A DNA stretch of 64,000 nucleotides from Beverwykella pulmonaria (taxonomy: Eukaryota; Ascomycota; Dothideomycetes; Pleosporales; Melanommataceae). The stretch is taken from the NCBI GenBank assembly GCA_001599595.1, contig BCHH01000016.1:136643-200642 (forward strand), written 5' to 3'. Numbering within the stretch: position 1 is the first letter of the stretch; each line of letters starts with the position of its first letter. The notes under the pieces were generated by a model, which was not told the DNA's origin, did not search any database, and worked only from the letters and a program-made list of their open reading frames with translations. This document shows positions 41,604 to 52,666 of the stretch, in pieces. A program made the translations under genes and the position numbers.

Positions 41604-44210
41604 ATGTCTAAGTATCCAGCCTCCCCAATCTGGTCCCCCAATGGAATCATTCCGACGTCGAATAAGGGTCCAGATTATACCTGTCCTACCTACGAAGTTA
41701 GCGCAAGAGACCAACCAATCTACTGCGTTTCACCCGCCTCACCAGCTCCACCGTCCTATCATTCGGGCAGATCGCCCACTCCCTCGAGAAATCTTGCTGT
41801 CCCATCTCTCAGTCTGGAGACACCGCATCGCTGGACCAAGCCTCGGACTCCTCGTCCTGCCCTCCGATTCGATCCAGAAGGAAGGCCACGTGTTCGCTTT
41901 CGTCGAAATGCCTTCTCTCCTCTTTCTCCAGCGACCATGAAAAACGGCGACATTGACTGGAGTCGGAAAAGTCAGGTGGGGCTTGGGATACCGGACGCCC
42001 TATTCAAGCCCGACCGAAGCCCCATAACGCCCGGTACAGCGGAGAACAAGGGTAATGACAGGAATGAAGATCTTCCGAACGCCTCGAACTTTGCTCAACG
42101 TATTGAGCAAAGGTTGTGGAAGTACAGCGCATCACGGAATGTTGTAAAGAGGTGGCTACTTGAGATTATTAGCTGGTCGCTCAGCGCTCTATGCATGGTT
42201 GGTGTCTGGGGCATGCTACTATTCTACAAAGACAAACGCATACCGAACTGGCCCCTAGGTCTTACGTTGAACGCGTACATCTCAGTCCTGTCAAAGGTCG
42301 CGTCTGCCGCTCTTCTTTTGCCTGTGTCAGAAGCCCTCGGACAGTTGAAATGGAGCTGGTTCCACGGTTCAAGTTCCAAAAAGATGTGGGATTTTGAGAT
42401 ATTTGATAATGCTTCTCGTGGGCCTTGGGGATCACTTCTTTTGCTTGTGCGTACTAAGGGGAAATCTCTGGCAGCACTTGGCGCAGCAGTGACTCTTTTT
42501 TCACTCGCTTTGGATCCATTCTTCCAGCAAGTTGTCGAATATCCTGAACATTGGCGAATCCAACCAGGGACTGGCTCCATTCCCCGAGCCACTGGCTACG
42601 AACCTTACGGATCTGGGACGGAATTCCGGGATGGGGACGTTAATATCGAGCTTGACCAAGGCATGCTAGGGGTTGCACATCATTTCTTCTTCGACAATGG
42701 AACTTTACCCATAACCTTTGGCAGAGGAGTAAGAGGGGAAATACCGCTGGCATGTCCCAGCAGTAACTGTACATGGCCAGAATACCAAACTCTCGGTATA
42801 TGCAGCAAGTGCACAGAGGTCTCCCAGCGCCTCGAATTCAAATGTATGAACACAACGCTCGACTGGATTCAGGTTCCTGGCCTAAATGCAGACAATCAAG
42901 CCGACTATCCGAACGGAACTTCGTGCGGGTGGTATCTCAAATCAACCAATCTTCTCATGACTGGCTACAACATCAATTCTAGCGATACAGCAGACGCAAA
43001 AGAAATATTACTGATGCGCGCTCAGCCCCTCTACGACATCTTCACCCGACAAAAGCTCCCTGGATACATACCTAAGCTCAATAACATTCGCGATCCACTA
43101 GCCCACATCGTCATCGCGTCTGGCCAGGATCTGAGCAATATCCTGCGAAACACGACTCCCATAGCCCACGAATGTATCCTCTCATGGTGCATCAAAACGA
43201 TGTTATCGACATACTCAGAGGGAGGCTACACCGAGAAGGTTATCGACACTTTTGTCAATGAGACCGTGGGACCTTTGCCGTGGGAGACTTCCCCGACTTT
43301 CGACGAGAATGGTAAACAGGATGGTACCTCTTACTCTTATAACGAAAACGTCACCGTGAGACATGAGAGTGGAATTGAGTACCATATCGACAATAACACA
43401 CAACTTCTTACTGTTTCCTTGTTCGACGATATCTTTCCTTCGACCTACACACTCGCAAATACCTCCGATGAGTCTCAAGCCTTGCTGCGATACAAACAGT
43501 ATATCACTCGGGGTGTTTTCACACGAAATATGACTTATAACCCTTTTCTGTACGCCAACATTACGACACATTTGGAAAAGATGGCCGTCTCATTGACGAA
43601 CTTGCTGCGATCAGCACCGAGCAATACAGAGATGATAAGTGGACCTGCTTTCGATAAGGAGAGTTTTGTCGATGTTAGATGGGTATGGTTATCACTTCCT
43701 GTTGGTCTGCTTGGCTTAACGTTCATTTTCCTGGTTGCAACTGTCATTCGAAGTTCGATCGAGAAGGAACATGTGGGAGTGTGGAAGACATCCGCCATCG
43801 CATCACTCCTATATGGTCTTCCAGATGAGATGCAAAGGAAAATTACATTATCATCATCATCAAAGGCCAATGGGACACCGCGAGCGAACGCGAAGGACAT
43901 CAAAATAAAATGGCTCCCTCGAGCAGGTTGGAGGTTCTCAGGCAACGCACTATCCCCACGCGCACCTTCTTTCAAAACTTCACCGTCACCCAAATCCTCA
44001 CCATCACTCACCCCCCCGCGGCCTCGCAGATCTTCACTGTCTCCCAAAGCCCCATATCCTCTTAAGTCTTCACTATCTCTCAATTCACCACTTCCTCGCA
44101 GATCTTCCATGTCTATCAAATCCCCACTTCCGGTCGAATCCCGACCTCTTCCTAGCCCCCCATCGAGCCCTATATCGCACCAGCCTACACATCCCGCGGG
44201 ATGGATATGA
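41604..44210 (+). CDS. DUF3176 family membrane protein, full length
   Basis: Intronless, 868 aa from ATG 41604; the frame is open further up only through a GTG. A disordered Pro/Ser/Arg-rich head (1-160) precedes three hydrophobic segments (LEIISWSLSALCMVGVWGML; ISVLSKVASAALLLPVSEAL; LAALGAAVTLFSLALDPFF). The large region to about residue 700 has conserved Cys (CPSSNCTWPEY, CSKC) and many N-x-S/T sites, so it should face outside; a last helix (LPVGLLGLTFIFLVATVIRS) leads to a cytoplasmic tail with Ser/Pro/Arg repeats (about 60 residues) that the first copy lacks. DUF3176 is fungal and uncharacterised. It is very close to the truncated gene at 1-1769. The Kex2-repeat precursor gene lies 1 kb downstream. 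Confidence 0.93.
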   Translation: MSKYPASPIWSPNGIIPTSNKGPDYTCPTYEVSARDQPIYCVSPASPAPPSYHSGRSPTPSRNLAVPSLSLETPHRWTKPRTPRPALRFDPEGRPRVRFRRNAFSPLSPATMKNGDIDWSRKSQVGLGIPDALFKPDRSPITPGTAENKGNDRNEDLPNASNFAQRIEQRLWKYSASRNVVKRWLLEIISWSLSALCMVGVWGMLLFYKDKRIPNWPLGLTLNAYISVLSKVASAALLLPVSEALGQLKWSWFHGSSSKKMWDFEIFDNASRGPWGSLLLLVRTKGKSLAALGAAVTLFSLALDPFFQQVVEYPEHWRIQPGTGSIPRATGYEPYGSGTEFRDGDVNIELDQGMLGVAHHFFFDNGTLPITFGRGVRGEIPLACPSSNCTWPEYQTLGICSKCTEVSQRLEFKCMNTTLDWIQVPGLNADNQADYPNGTSCGWYLKSTNLLMTGYNINSSDTADAKEILLMRAQPLYDIFTRQKLPGYIPKLNNIRDPLAHIVIASGQDLSNILRNTTPIAHECILSWCIKTMLSTYSEGGYTEKVIDTFVNETVGPLPWETSPTFDENGKQDGTSYSYNENVTVRHESGIEYHIDNNTQLLTVSLFDDIFPSTYTLANTSDESQALLRYKQYITRGVFTRNMTYNPFLYANITTHLEKMAVSLTNLLRSAPSNTEMISGPAFDKESFVDVRWVWLSLPVGLLGLTFIFLVATVIRSSIEKEHVGVWKTSAIASLLYGLPDEMQRKITLSSSSKANGTPRANAKDIKIKWLPRAGWRFSGNALSPRAPSFKTSPSPKSSPSLTPPRPRRSSLSPKAPYPLKSSLSLNSPLPRRSSMSIKSPLPVESRPLPSPPSSPISHQPTHPAGWI

Positions 44211-45238
44211 ACAAGTCGGTGGAATGTGGGGCATTGCGTATACCATTATTGTCTCCCAAATTGGTTAGATTTAGTATTTTTGTTCAAAGGTTAAAATTTT
44301 ATGCCATCTACACTCTTTCTGTTTGAATGACGTATTTAGACTGCTTGCTATTTCGATCTGTGGATACATGTTGAGTTTAGAGTGGTCAGTATATAGATCA
44401 AACATTTGTGTTCGATTCGGAGAATGAAAGACGGATAGTCTCAATTGTATGCACTCGGAGTTTAACCGGACTCCGAGAGGAGCCGGTTCGGGCAAGAGTA
44501 GGCCCTCAACAGTGCACTTTTGTACTGGCTTGTAACAAGTACCCGATAACCCTATCAATAGGTACTTCCTAAAAGACGCTTTCGAGTGTGTAGGTAGCGA
44601 TTCGACGCATAATCCTTGCTGATTGATACAGATTTAGGACACGAAAAAGCCTGCATCTTTGACCGCTGGCGGGGATGACGAGTGCAAGCGCTGTGTAATG
44701 TTGATTCAGATTGAACCCCTGATCCATCAGATACTTCTGACGTAGGGGCCAGGCGGTTACGGCTGGTATACCACACGCGCATGTATTGGGGTCCACAACA
44801 ATTGATTGGCGTTGAATGAAAGAGCTTTAGTTTCACCGTTGGACGCTCGGCGGCAAAAGCTATAAACAGTACCGTACTAACCTATCTTAGCCTAGACCTT
44901 CCGGGCGCGTAGTATCCTTGGCATACACAATGCATCATTCCAAAACAACGCAGTAGCCCAGCATTTACGCTCGCTCTCCAATCACTGCTCAAGCCATCAA
45001 TATTACCTGACGCATCCAAACCTCGTTCAAATGGATAAAAGTCGTCCTCTTCCCCCAACTTAGATTCGGCAGAGGATCCGGATCCACTCCAAACTCACTC
45101 TTTCAAGCATCGTCTTCGTCTTACAGGCTGTGCCTGCTTTGCTTCCTTCGTCCTGTTTGCTTTTGCCTCTTATCATCTCACCCACCGCCCCAAACAACCC
45201 ACACATACTAGATTTTAATAATCACAACAACAGACAAC
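44211..45238. other. Intergenic between DUF3176 gene and repeat precursor gene
   Basis: Small frames only. A TATAAA-like box (GCTATAAACAG, about 44860) and a CT-rich leader from 45100 to 45200 probably belong to the precursor gene's promoter and 5' UTR. Confidence 0.45.
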
Positions 45239-46000
45239 ATGCGTCCCTCCCTCCTCATCTCCACTTTCGCTCTCACAGCCCTTGCAGCCCCGATTCCAGT
45301 AACCGAGGTAGGCCCAGATATGTGTTGGACACAAACCGTTCAGGACTGATTAAGGTTGCAGGGTCAAGCACCTGCGCTTCGCGATGTCAATGAAATCACT
45401 TCGCCAATTGAGACGCCCATTGAGACGCCTGTTGAGGCACGATTGATACGAAATGGCAATGGCATTCTTATTGGATCTCGTGAGAGCCCGGAACAAGAGG
45501 ATGAAGCCGAGGTCGAGAAGCGTAAAGACGCCAGAAAGAACTTCCTNNNNNNNNNNNNNNNNNNNNNNNNNNNNNNNNNNNNNNNNNNNNNNNNNNNNNN
45601 NNNNNNNNNNNNNNNNNNNNNNNNNNNNNNNNNNNNNNNNNNNNNNNNNNNNNNNNNNNNNNNNNNNNNNNNNNNNNNNNNNNNNNNNNNNNNNNNNNNN
45701 NNNNNNNNNNNNNNNNNNNNNNNNNNNNNNNNNNNNGAGGTCGAGAAGCGTAAAGACGCCAGAAAGAACTTCCTGCGTTCCGAAGAGAACGAAGCAGAGG
45801 TCGAGAAGCGTAAAGACGCCAGAAAGAACTTTCTGCGTTCTGAAGAGGATGAAGTCGTTGAGGTTGAGAAGAAGAGCATCATCGACAGCGCTAAGAATGC
45901 CGCTCGGGGTGTTTATAACAATGTTGTTGGTATCATTGAAGCCATGAAGGCACGAGGCTTCAACAGTGCCAATAATGTTCCTGCAAGAGAAGCAATCTAA
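45239..46000 (+). CDS. Secreted precursor with tandem Kex2-site repeats (candidate peptide precursor)
   Basis: Exons 45239-45307 and 45362-46000 (54-bp intron) encode a signal peptide (MRPSLLISTFALTALAAP), a spacer (IETPIETPVEARLIRNG), then repeated 20-residue units EVEKR-KDARKNFL-RSEENEA, each with a Lys-Arg Kex2 site, and a final unique segment (SIIDSAKNAARGVYNNVVG) where KR has become KK. Three copies of EVEKRKDARKNFL are visible; 190 N interrupt the array and keep the frame. Such layout is that of Kex2-processed repeat proteins, which give several copies of one secreted peptide (alpha-pheromone type or dikaritin RiPP precursors). The core lacks the Tyr usual in dikaritins and the Trp-Cys pattern of alpha-pheromones, and no UstYa/DUF3328 gene is near, so the product class is open. 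Confidence 0.8.
45509..45859. repeat. 60-bp tandem repeat array (with assembly gap)
   Basis: Units start at 45509, 45737 and 45797 (the last 63 bp long) and are nearly identical in DNA (GAGGTCGAGAAGCGTAAAGA opens each). A diverged fourth start is at 45860 (GAGGTTGAGAAGAAG). Confidence 0.93.
45547..45736. other. Assembly gap, 190 N
   Basis: Lies inside the 60-bp repeat array, so it is probably a collapsed or unresolved set of further repeat units. The given length is not a whole number of 60-bp units (190 minus the 22 bases needed to finish the broken unit leaves 168). Confidence 1.
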
Positions 46001-46433
46001 AGACCACGCGAGCGCTTCTTTAGGGGAGCTGGTGTGCAAGGAGCCTATTTTGAAGGCTCAACATGGGGGATAAGGCTAAGGACTAAGTCGTTGATGCGGG
46101 ACAGGATATTTCGGACAATCATTTTACTGATTTCATCAATCTCATACTTTTTCTGTTCTTTGTTTGGAGCTGAGCTTTTGGGGCCAGTAGGGGGTTCAGT
46201 AGGATTAAGGACGAAGAGTCTACTATACCTTAGTAAACTAAGCGTGAATACAATCCGTCTATCACTAATACGTCTCTATGAGTGCATGTCTTTAAAATGA
46301 TACATGAGTCACCTTTCAATCCACGACTAATATATGTATGTCGGTGCCCATGTTTGTTTGATCCCATGCCTTTACTCACTCACAGCCTATCCCAACGCTG
46401 AGAAGCCCTACTTCTAATCAATTTAAACATCGT
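46001..46433. other. 3' flank of the precursor gene, no gene seen
   Basis: Contains only short frames. Confidence 0.5.
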
Positions 46434-48184
46434 CGAAGATGCCTTTCGAGAGGCGGATGACGACGATGATATCCTGCGCTTCATCAAGATGACAGAGCCT
46501 CGTGCTAATCTCTCTGACAGCTCCTCCCAGAATCCGAACTATATCCTGACCATGTAACCATTCGCGCGGTCGTTAGGAGCCCATCCGTTGTCATCTACAC
46601 CAGCCCAGGACAGGAACAACTAACCCACCAGTTTCACCCACACAACAATGTTGTAAACACAATCGACCGTTTCACTATCGGCGATGCTTGGTTGGATAAA
46701 GGTGAATCTAACGACCTTGGTTTTGCCCAAGGTGTCCGCTCCGACACCACACGAGAACAAGATTTTCGAGAAGAACCCAGACCACCCCGGACAGTAGCTC
46801 GTGCACTTTTGGAGACAGCAGCCCCCGGATTTTTCCTAGTATAGGCGGGCCGACCGTCTTCCGTACTTCATTCCAGATCCTACAGTACAGTATCGTCCGA
46901 ACAAACCACACTCAGATCGGTGGTGCTCCTAAATTGATCCCCACGTTCTACCCACCAGACGGGACAGGTATATGGATAACATGGATAATAATCGCCAGCT
47001 CGGTGGCCCTTATGTCCACCAGTGCGCAGTTCCGCCCCAGCATCCAGCTCGCGTGGGCGTTCAGCCAGAACCGATCTTTATCGTGCACAAATTCCATCGC
47101 AAAACCAGCGAGTACCTCCACCACTACAATTCTGGGGGGACCTGGAATAAGTGGGACAAGAACTTGGTGTGTTTTGACATCAAAAAAGCCGAGCGGCTGC
47201 ACATCTTCAACCGATGGTTTGGCCAGAATTTGTAACGTGGAGACCATCAGTACAGAAAGCGGGCCCCACGCCAGCGTTGAAAGGCTTACGAGATTTGAGA
47301 GCTCCGTCGGTATTTTAAGCAATTCATTGAGGAGAATGGATTGATAGAGGGCTCATCGCAAGCCCTGGTGGCAGACCGCCAAGCGCCTTGTCCATGTGGT
47401 TCGAAAGCTCCGCGACCAGCACGCCGAACCTTGTAACTTCAATGCTGTGTCCTCTATGGCAGAACGCGGTATCTACCCTACAGGCAACCCGCGAATGGGC
47501 ATCCATGAGTTGCGCCAATTAGGTAGGCAGCTTCGCAAGATTGTGAAGGACCATCCGGATCTCGTCATTCCCGACTCCATTCAAAAGTCACACAATTGCA
47601 TCTCAGTGAACAACACGGACAAGATCATTGGGGTTTGTCGGCCGGTGGGTCATATGATGAATCACCCCGACGTTCGCTCATGTGACACTTCCATATTTGT
47701 TATGACTACCTTGGCAGGTTCCTACCGTACTTAGTAAGACTCCAGATAATTCTTCGGTAGCTCCTCCGTAGAATCAATACAACAATCATCACACTCTTTA
47801 TCTACTTCGTCACATTACGATAGGGTTATAACCTCGTGGCCAATCAGCACAAAATGACAAAAGGAAACTTTCAAGAACAATAAACTCGACAAGATCACAG
47901 TCGTGTACGAGGACGGGGAGATCAAGGTTTACGATCGTTTCAACCGGAACTTGAATCGGCAATTCTTTCAGGCTCTAGTAGCTCCTGCGACCGAGATTCT
48001 AGAGGTTGGTCAGAAGCAAGACATTCTTTGGAGGATGAGAGAGAAGAGCATGATCCAGAGGTCTGTGAAGTTGACAAGGACCAGTAGGGGGAGGTTGAGC
48101 CGGAAGATGAGTCTAGCCAGCTCACACGCATCAAAATCACTGATCGGTAGATGCCATAGAGGGCAAATGAGGATGCATTGGTGA
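46434..48184 (+). pseudogene. Decayed coding sequence, broken by stops and an LTR-like repeat
   Basis: Plus-strand stretches look coding but are broken: FIKMTEPRANLSDSS near 46480, VVIYTSPGQEQLTHQF near 46585, PEPIFIVHKFHRKTSEYLHH near 47070, a segment MGIHELRQLGRQLRKIVKDH near 47500, and VYEDGEIKVYDRFNRNLNRQ near 47900. Stops and frame changes separate them, and the LTR-like repeat copy B sits between the last two. No family is recognised; it may be one or two dead genes of the repeat compartment. Confidence 0.35.
47668..47820. repeat. LTR-like dispersed repeat, copy B
   Basis: Partner of 27050-27217, less affected by C-to-T changes (GGTAGCTCCTCCGTAGAATC). A 17-bp part (CGGTAGCTCCTCCGTAG) recurs at about 50273-50289. 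Confidence 0.55.
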
Positions 48185-48989
48185 ACTCGAAACGCTCTGT
48201 AATTTTTCGTCACTTTGTTCTCAAGCATGCATCAGGGTGGAAAAAAGAACGTGTGGCATGGTTGTGTGTCACTTTCTATGGGACAGTATCCTAGATGCGT
48301 CGGGATGAGGTAAAAAGTTTTCCAATGACTAGGTGATTACAATCTGTCTGTATAGTCAATACTACGCCGTAGCAAAGTGATACTTTGCGCGAATATACCA
48401 CTGGCATGGGTGGAAGGCTTGGGTGCATGATGCAGGGAACAGGTCTTGGTTTCTCTGTCAGCTGCTTGCTTCGTCATCACTCAACAGGTATATATATGGG
48501 GACCCGAACACGATACCCACACATGGCACAACGATCACATGGGATCAAAAAAACACCATCATCACAATCACACACGAACCTCAACCCAACGAGACCACGA
48601 ATGTTTCATCTGTTTTTCATGACACCTTCGTCTTTCATTTGGTTTGGTAGCTGGATACAACGAAATTGCAAACAGTCTACTACCAAACCTCCATCTTGAT
48701 TCTTCTCCCTCCTTCAGTGCATTGCTGCTTCGGACATCGCATGGCTGCGAGTCGCCCTCCTACCCCCGTGTAATTATTTCTTTATCACACACCCTTTACT
48801 CCACCACAATACACGTTCTTGAACGTTCAAAATTGTACTTTTGCCTGACATGAACTCCTTGAATGTACATCTTGTCGTGAATACGTGAGGACGCTCTGCA
48901 CATGGCACTGAGGAAACACGTTCGAGCATCACAGAGCATGACCACTCCCAGATCATGGTGGCACATGTAGAAAGCGACACAAAACATTA
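48185..48989. other. Spacer, no gene seen
   Basis: Only short overlapping frames on both strands. Confidence 0.45.
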
Positions 48990-50182
48990 CATGCGTGTAC
49001 ACTAAGGAGCCCGAAGTCCTTTGTGATGTGCTGCCGAATCCATGGCCATGCGTGCTCAGCGTTGATGTCTGGCGAGTGCCCTGGTCATGGGAGCTTTAAT
49101 ATATATTTAACAGCTAGAAACTCCTTATCAAATCTAGAAGTGTAAGCGGGAGCTCCATCCTTGAGAAGTAGCACGTTAGTTTTGCCGCTGCGTTTAAGAG
49201 ACGTGATCCAAGGCACAAGAAGAGGCTTCAACATTTCCTCTGTGACGATACCTATCAATACCACCCCTACTTCTCTCTCTCGTTTGAGATTGTCAGACTT
49301 CCTGTACGCAGCTTGACGGCTGTTAATTGCTTCTCCAAACTCTCCAAGAGCAGCTCTCGCAACGCGATGGAGGCTAGTATCCTGATCCCTTCGATCTTTG
49401 TTCTCCTTGTTGGGAGCCTTTTAGGTAGCTTTCTTCTCATTTTTAGTCTCTTTGCTGTAGATATGGCAGGGTCCTTTTTCTCCCTAGGTTAAGCTCTGTA
49501 GAATTAAAGTTGGCTGTACTTTAGAATGCGAGGTTTCTTAACATCTTTATTATAGTGCATGTCCCATTATTCCCCTACTCTTCCAGGCATCTCGTCAGTA
49601 TAAACAACTCAACAGAAGTTAAAGCCTTTGCCATCTCCTATCTTATCTTTATCAGGATTATGAGCAAGTGCCCACTCATAACGCTCGTCAATTTCATTTT
49701 GCGTCAACTCAGGCTTGTAACCCTGCTTCCTCCGCGCATGCCTAGCCCAACACATAATATTTTGAAACGTTTCAACGCTCATGGGAGGTAGGACATCATC
49801 AAAATCGCCGTCCTCAATTGCCTGCCAAGCCTCCTTTTCGCGATGATCTTGATCAGAGGTGACGAGCTCCACAATCTTCTGCTTCTGCGCTGGGGTGAGA
49901 AGCTCTGGTCTCCCTCTTCCTGGCTCATTGGCAAAGACTTGGGCGTCATAAACAAGCAATCTAGCTTCTTCTAATCGTACAATAACGCGCTCGATGAGCT
50001 TTGAGATAGATGAGTGATCGCGCTTCATGAACTTCGAGATTCGGCCATGCTTGACCCCCAAGGATGGCAGCACCCGACGCAAACGCCCTCTCCACCACGC
50101 CCAACTCTGTAGGATCAGTTTTTTGGCGCGCAGCTACATCTTTGTAGCTACCAGGCTTGCGACGTGAAGTAGCGGGCATTTT
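48990..50182 (-). pseudogene. Tc1/mariner-like transposase relic
   Basis: On the minus strand the N-terminus starts near 50179 (MPATSRRKPGSYKDVAARQK), shifts frame, and continues from 50082 (RRVLPSLGVKHGRISKFMKR helix-turn-helix, then GRGRPELLTPAQKQKIVELV second HTH). The DDE part begins after a stop at 49609 with VVYTDEMPGRVGE (first catalytic Asp) and, after many stops and shifts, ends near 49010-49090 with PGHSPDIN-EHAWPWI (second acidic block, PGHSPDLN type). The layout and motifs are those of fungal Tc1/mariner transposases; it cannot be active. Confidence 0.8.
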
Positions 50183-50513
50183 TATTAACTTGTTACGTTG
50201 TTGTGTTGGAGTTACATCACGAGGTATGGCCAAGTCGCGCACATTCTAGGTGGGGAATCAATAAATACTACCGGTAGCTCCTCCGTAGTTCCTTGGAAAG
50301 ATGAGAGGTTGATGGAACGGGGTGGAGACAAAGAATGCACGAAGATCCTCGCAGAAATTTACGGCGGGCGCGATGGACCAATCGCGCAGACGCCCACAAA
50401 TCCAACAACGACCTTGACTTTATTCCTATTCCAAACATCCCCACCAGCGACATCATCTTTGCAACGAATACGACGCCGAGCTTTCTGTACCCAGAGTTTT
50501 CGATCTATACATC
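50183..50513. other. Spacer and promoter of the Rmt3-like gene
   Basis: Transition from repeat-rich DNA to the conserved gene block. It holds the third partial match to the LTR-like repeat near 50273. Confidence 0.5.
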
Positions 50514-52101
50514 ATGTCCGTCAGCGACTCCGATGTCGCCAGTTCGGTTGGCGAAATCATTGAAGAAACCTCCGAACCAGACACCACCGCATTCAAATGC
50601 CTCTTTTGCAATCAAGACTGGAACCATGTGCCAGATATGTTCCTGCACTGTCAGAGCGAGCACAAATTCAACGTCGAGAGCAGCATCAAAGATCTCGGAC
50701 CCAGTTCGTGATCAACAGATTCAAACGGCGCTATACCGAATGCGCTGACCACGTGAATTAGACTGCGACGACCTGACAGTCATAAAGTTGATCAACTTCC
50801 TGCGTGCAGAAGCCAAGAAGGGCACCAATCCTGAGACAATATCGGTGACGTCCAAGACGCTTGCTGATGACGAGTATCTCCGGCCCACGCTCGAGGACGA
50901 CGCGCTGCTATTCGAGATGGGCGACTTCATGCCCGACTTCAATGAGAACGAGAAGCCCAGAGACTACGACGAGTACGAAGCAGCTATGAAGGAAAAAGTT
51001 CCCGATGATCTGGAGAGGATCAGACTAGATGACCACCGCGACACAAGCTACTTCGAGTCCTACAAAGGCGCCGGGATCCACAGAGAGATGATCGAAGACC
51101 GGGTGAGAACAGAGGGCTATAGAGATTTCATTGAAAAGCATGCGGAGTTGTTCAAGGGGAAGACAGTGTTGGATGTAGGATGTGGGACGGGAATTCTCTC
51201 GTTGTTCTGTGCGAGGGCGGGCGCAAACAAGGTGTTTGCGGTGGATAACTCGGATATCGCAGTGCGGGCAAAGGAAATTGTGAAGAAAAATGGATATGAC
51301 GACAGGGTTGAAGTAATTCAGGGGAAGATTGAGGATTTCCACACACAGAGGCTTATCGGCGCAGGGAAGGTGGATATCATCGTGTCGGAGTGGATGGGTT
51401 ACGGACTCTTGTTCGAAGGGATGCTAGACTCCGTACTACGAGCGCGAGATCTGTATCTGAAAGAAGGAGGGTTGATGGTTCCGAGTCACTGCACGTTACG
51501 TGTTGCGCCGGTCTCGGATGTAGACTGGATATCCGAGCAGACAGGCGAGAAGTTCTGGACAGATGTGTACGGCTTCGACTTTTCACCCATGCTTGCCGGC
51601 GGACTTCTCGGTGACAGAGACATCGGGGTCTATGACGTGCCGAGCAAGGCCATCTGCGGCTCGGCTTCGACTTTCTACAAGATTGACATTGCGAACATCA
51701 CGGCTAAGGAACTAGATTTCACGGCACCATTCTCTGCCACGCTACACCGGGACATCGAGTCCCTCGATGCATTCGCAATATGGTTCGACACCTTCTTTCT
51801 ACCGCCGGGCTCGAAACAAGACCTAGAGACTCCAGATATTCTGAGTTGGGGCAATAATGGCGAAGAAGGTTGGGCGTTCTCGACAGGCCCGTTTGGTACT
51901 CCTACACATTGGCACCAGGCTGTGCTCCTCTTGAAAAAGGAAGAACGCGTGAGCGGGTTGAAGAAAGGCAGTTTGCTTAAGGGAAGCATCACGTATAAGA
52001 AAGAGAGGAGGGATGTTCGAGGGATTGTGGTGGACATTGCATGGGAGAGCGAAGGCAATGATGGCCCTATTTCTGGAGCTCTTTCGAGAACAATGGCTTG
52101 A
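50514..52101 (+). CDS. rmt3: Type I protein arginine N-methyltransferase 3 (PRMT3/Rmt3)
   Basis: Exons 50514-50703 and 50762-52101 (58-bp intron, donor GTTCGT, branch GCTGAC) give 509 aa. The N-terminus has the C2H2 zinc finger diagnostic of PRMT3 (Cys29, Cys32, His45, His50). The SAM-binding motif I is VLDVGCGTG (about 199-207), the double-E loop is SEWMGYGLLFE (Glu273, Glu282), and THW is present near residue 450. PRMT3-type enzymes put asymmetric dimethyl groups on arginines; the known main substrate is ribosomal protein uS5 (Rps2) in the cytosol. All catalytic residues are kept. This gene opens the conserved block at the right of the window. Confidence 0.95.
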
Positions 52102-52666
52102 TTCGTTGACGGCATGAGATGAAAACGTTGTGGGTTTTTAGTTGTCCATAGGTACCAAAAGCTGTTGAACGAAGTATCTCAAAACTAGGTTTAGAAGATG
52201 CGTATACCAACGCTCTCCATTGTTGCACACTATCTTTTCTTACTCCTTACTGCCACATCCACCGATATTCGAGATTGTGGATCATCAGAATCATGTGATG
52301 CAGTGTGGTTCGCTGACTGCTGTCAGTGTGCCAAGGCTGTGGCATGCAGCAGCTTGCATTAGGCCCCGGATCATCATGTTGCTTCTTCTGGATGGCCTGA
52401 TAGAACTGTTATCGCGTCTCAATATACATGTGTCTCGGGCCGCTTATCTCCTTACGATTCTTCACGTTACGTCTGCAGATCGGGTGATGTTCCGGTGATG
52501 GCATTGAAGCTCTGATCTGTGTGGCCCAAGCTTCATTTGCGACCACATGCCCGATTCTCGCACCACCAGAGTCGCCTTGACGCCTTGACAACTCCTTCGA
52601 CAGGCAAACGCTTGGAACAGATAGCTTTGTACTGGAGAATGCGGCCTCGATAGACACTCTATTCCC
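52102..52666. other. Intergenic, promoter of RAV1-like gene
   Basis: No coding sequence supported. Confidence 0.55.

Noticed and set aside
45350..46039. Long minus-strand frame across the repeat array
   Set aside because: Antisense shadow: the repeat unit length is a multiple of three so all frames stay open; the plus strand has the signal peptide and Kex2 sites.
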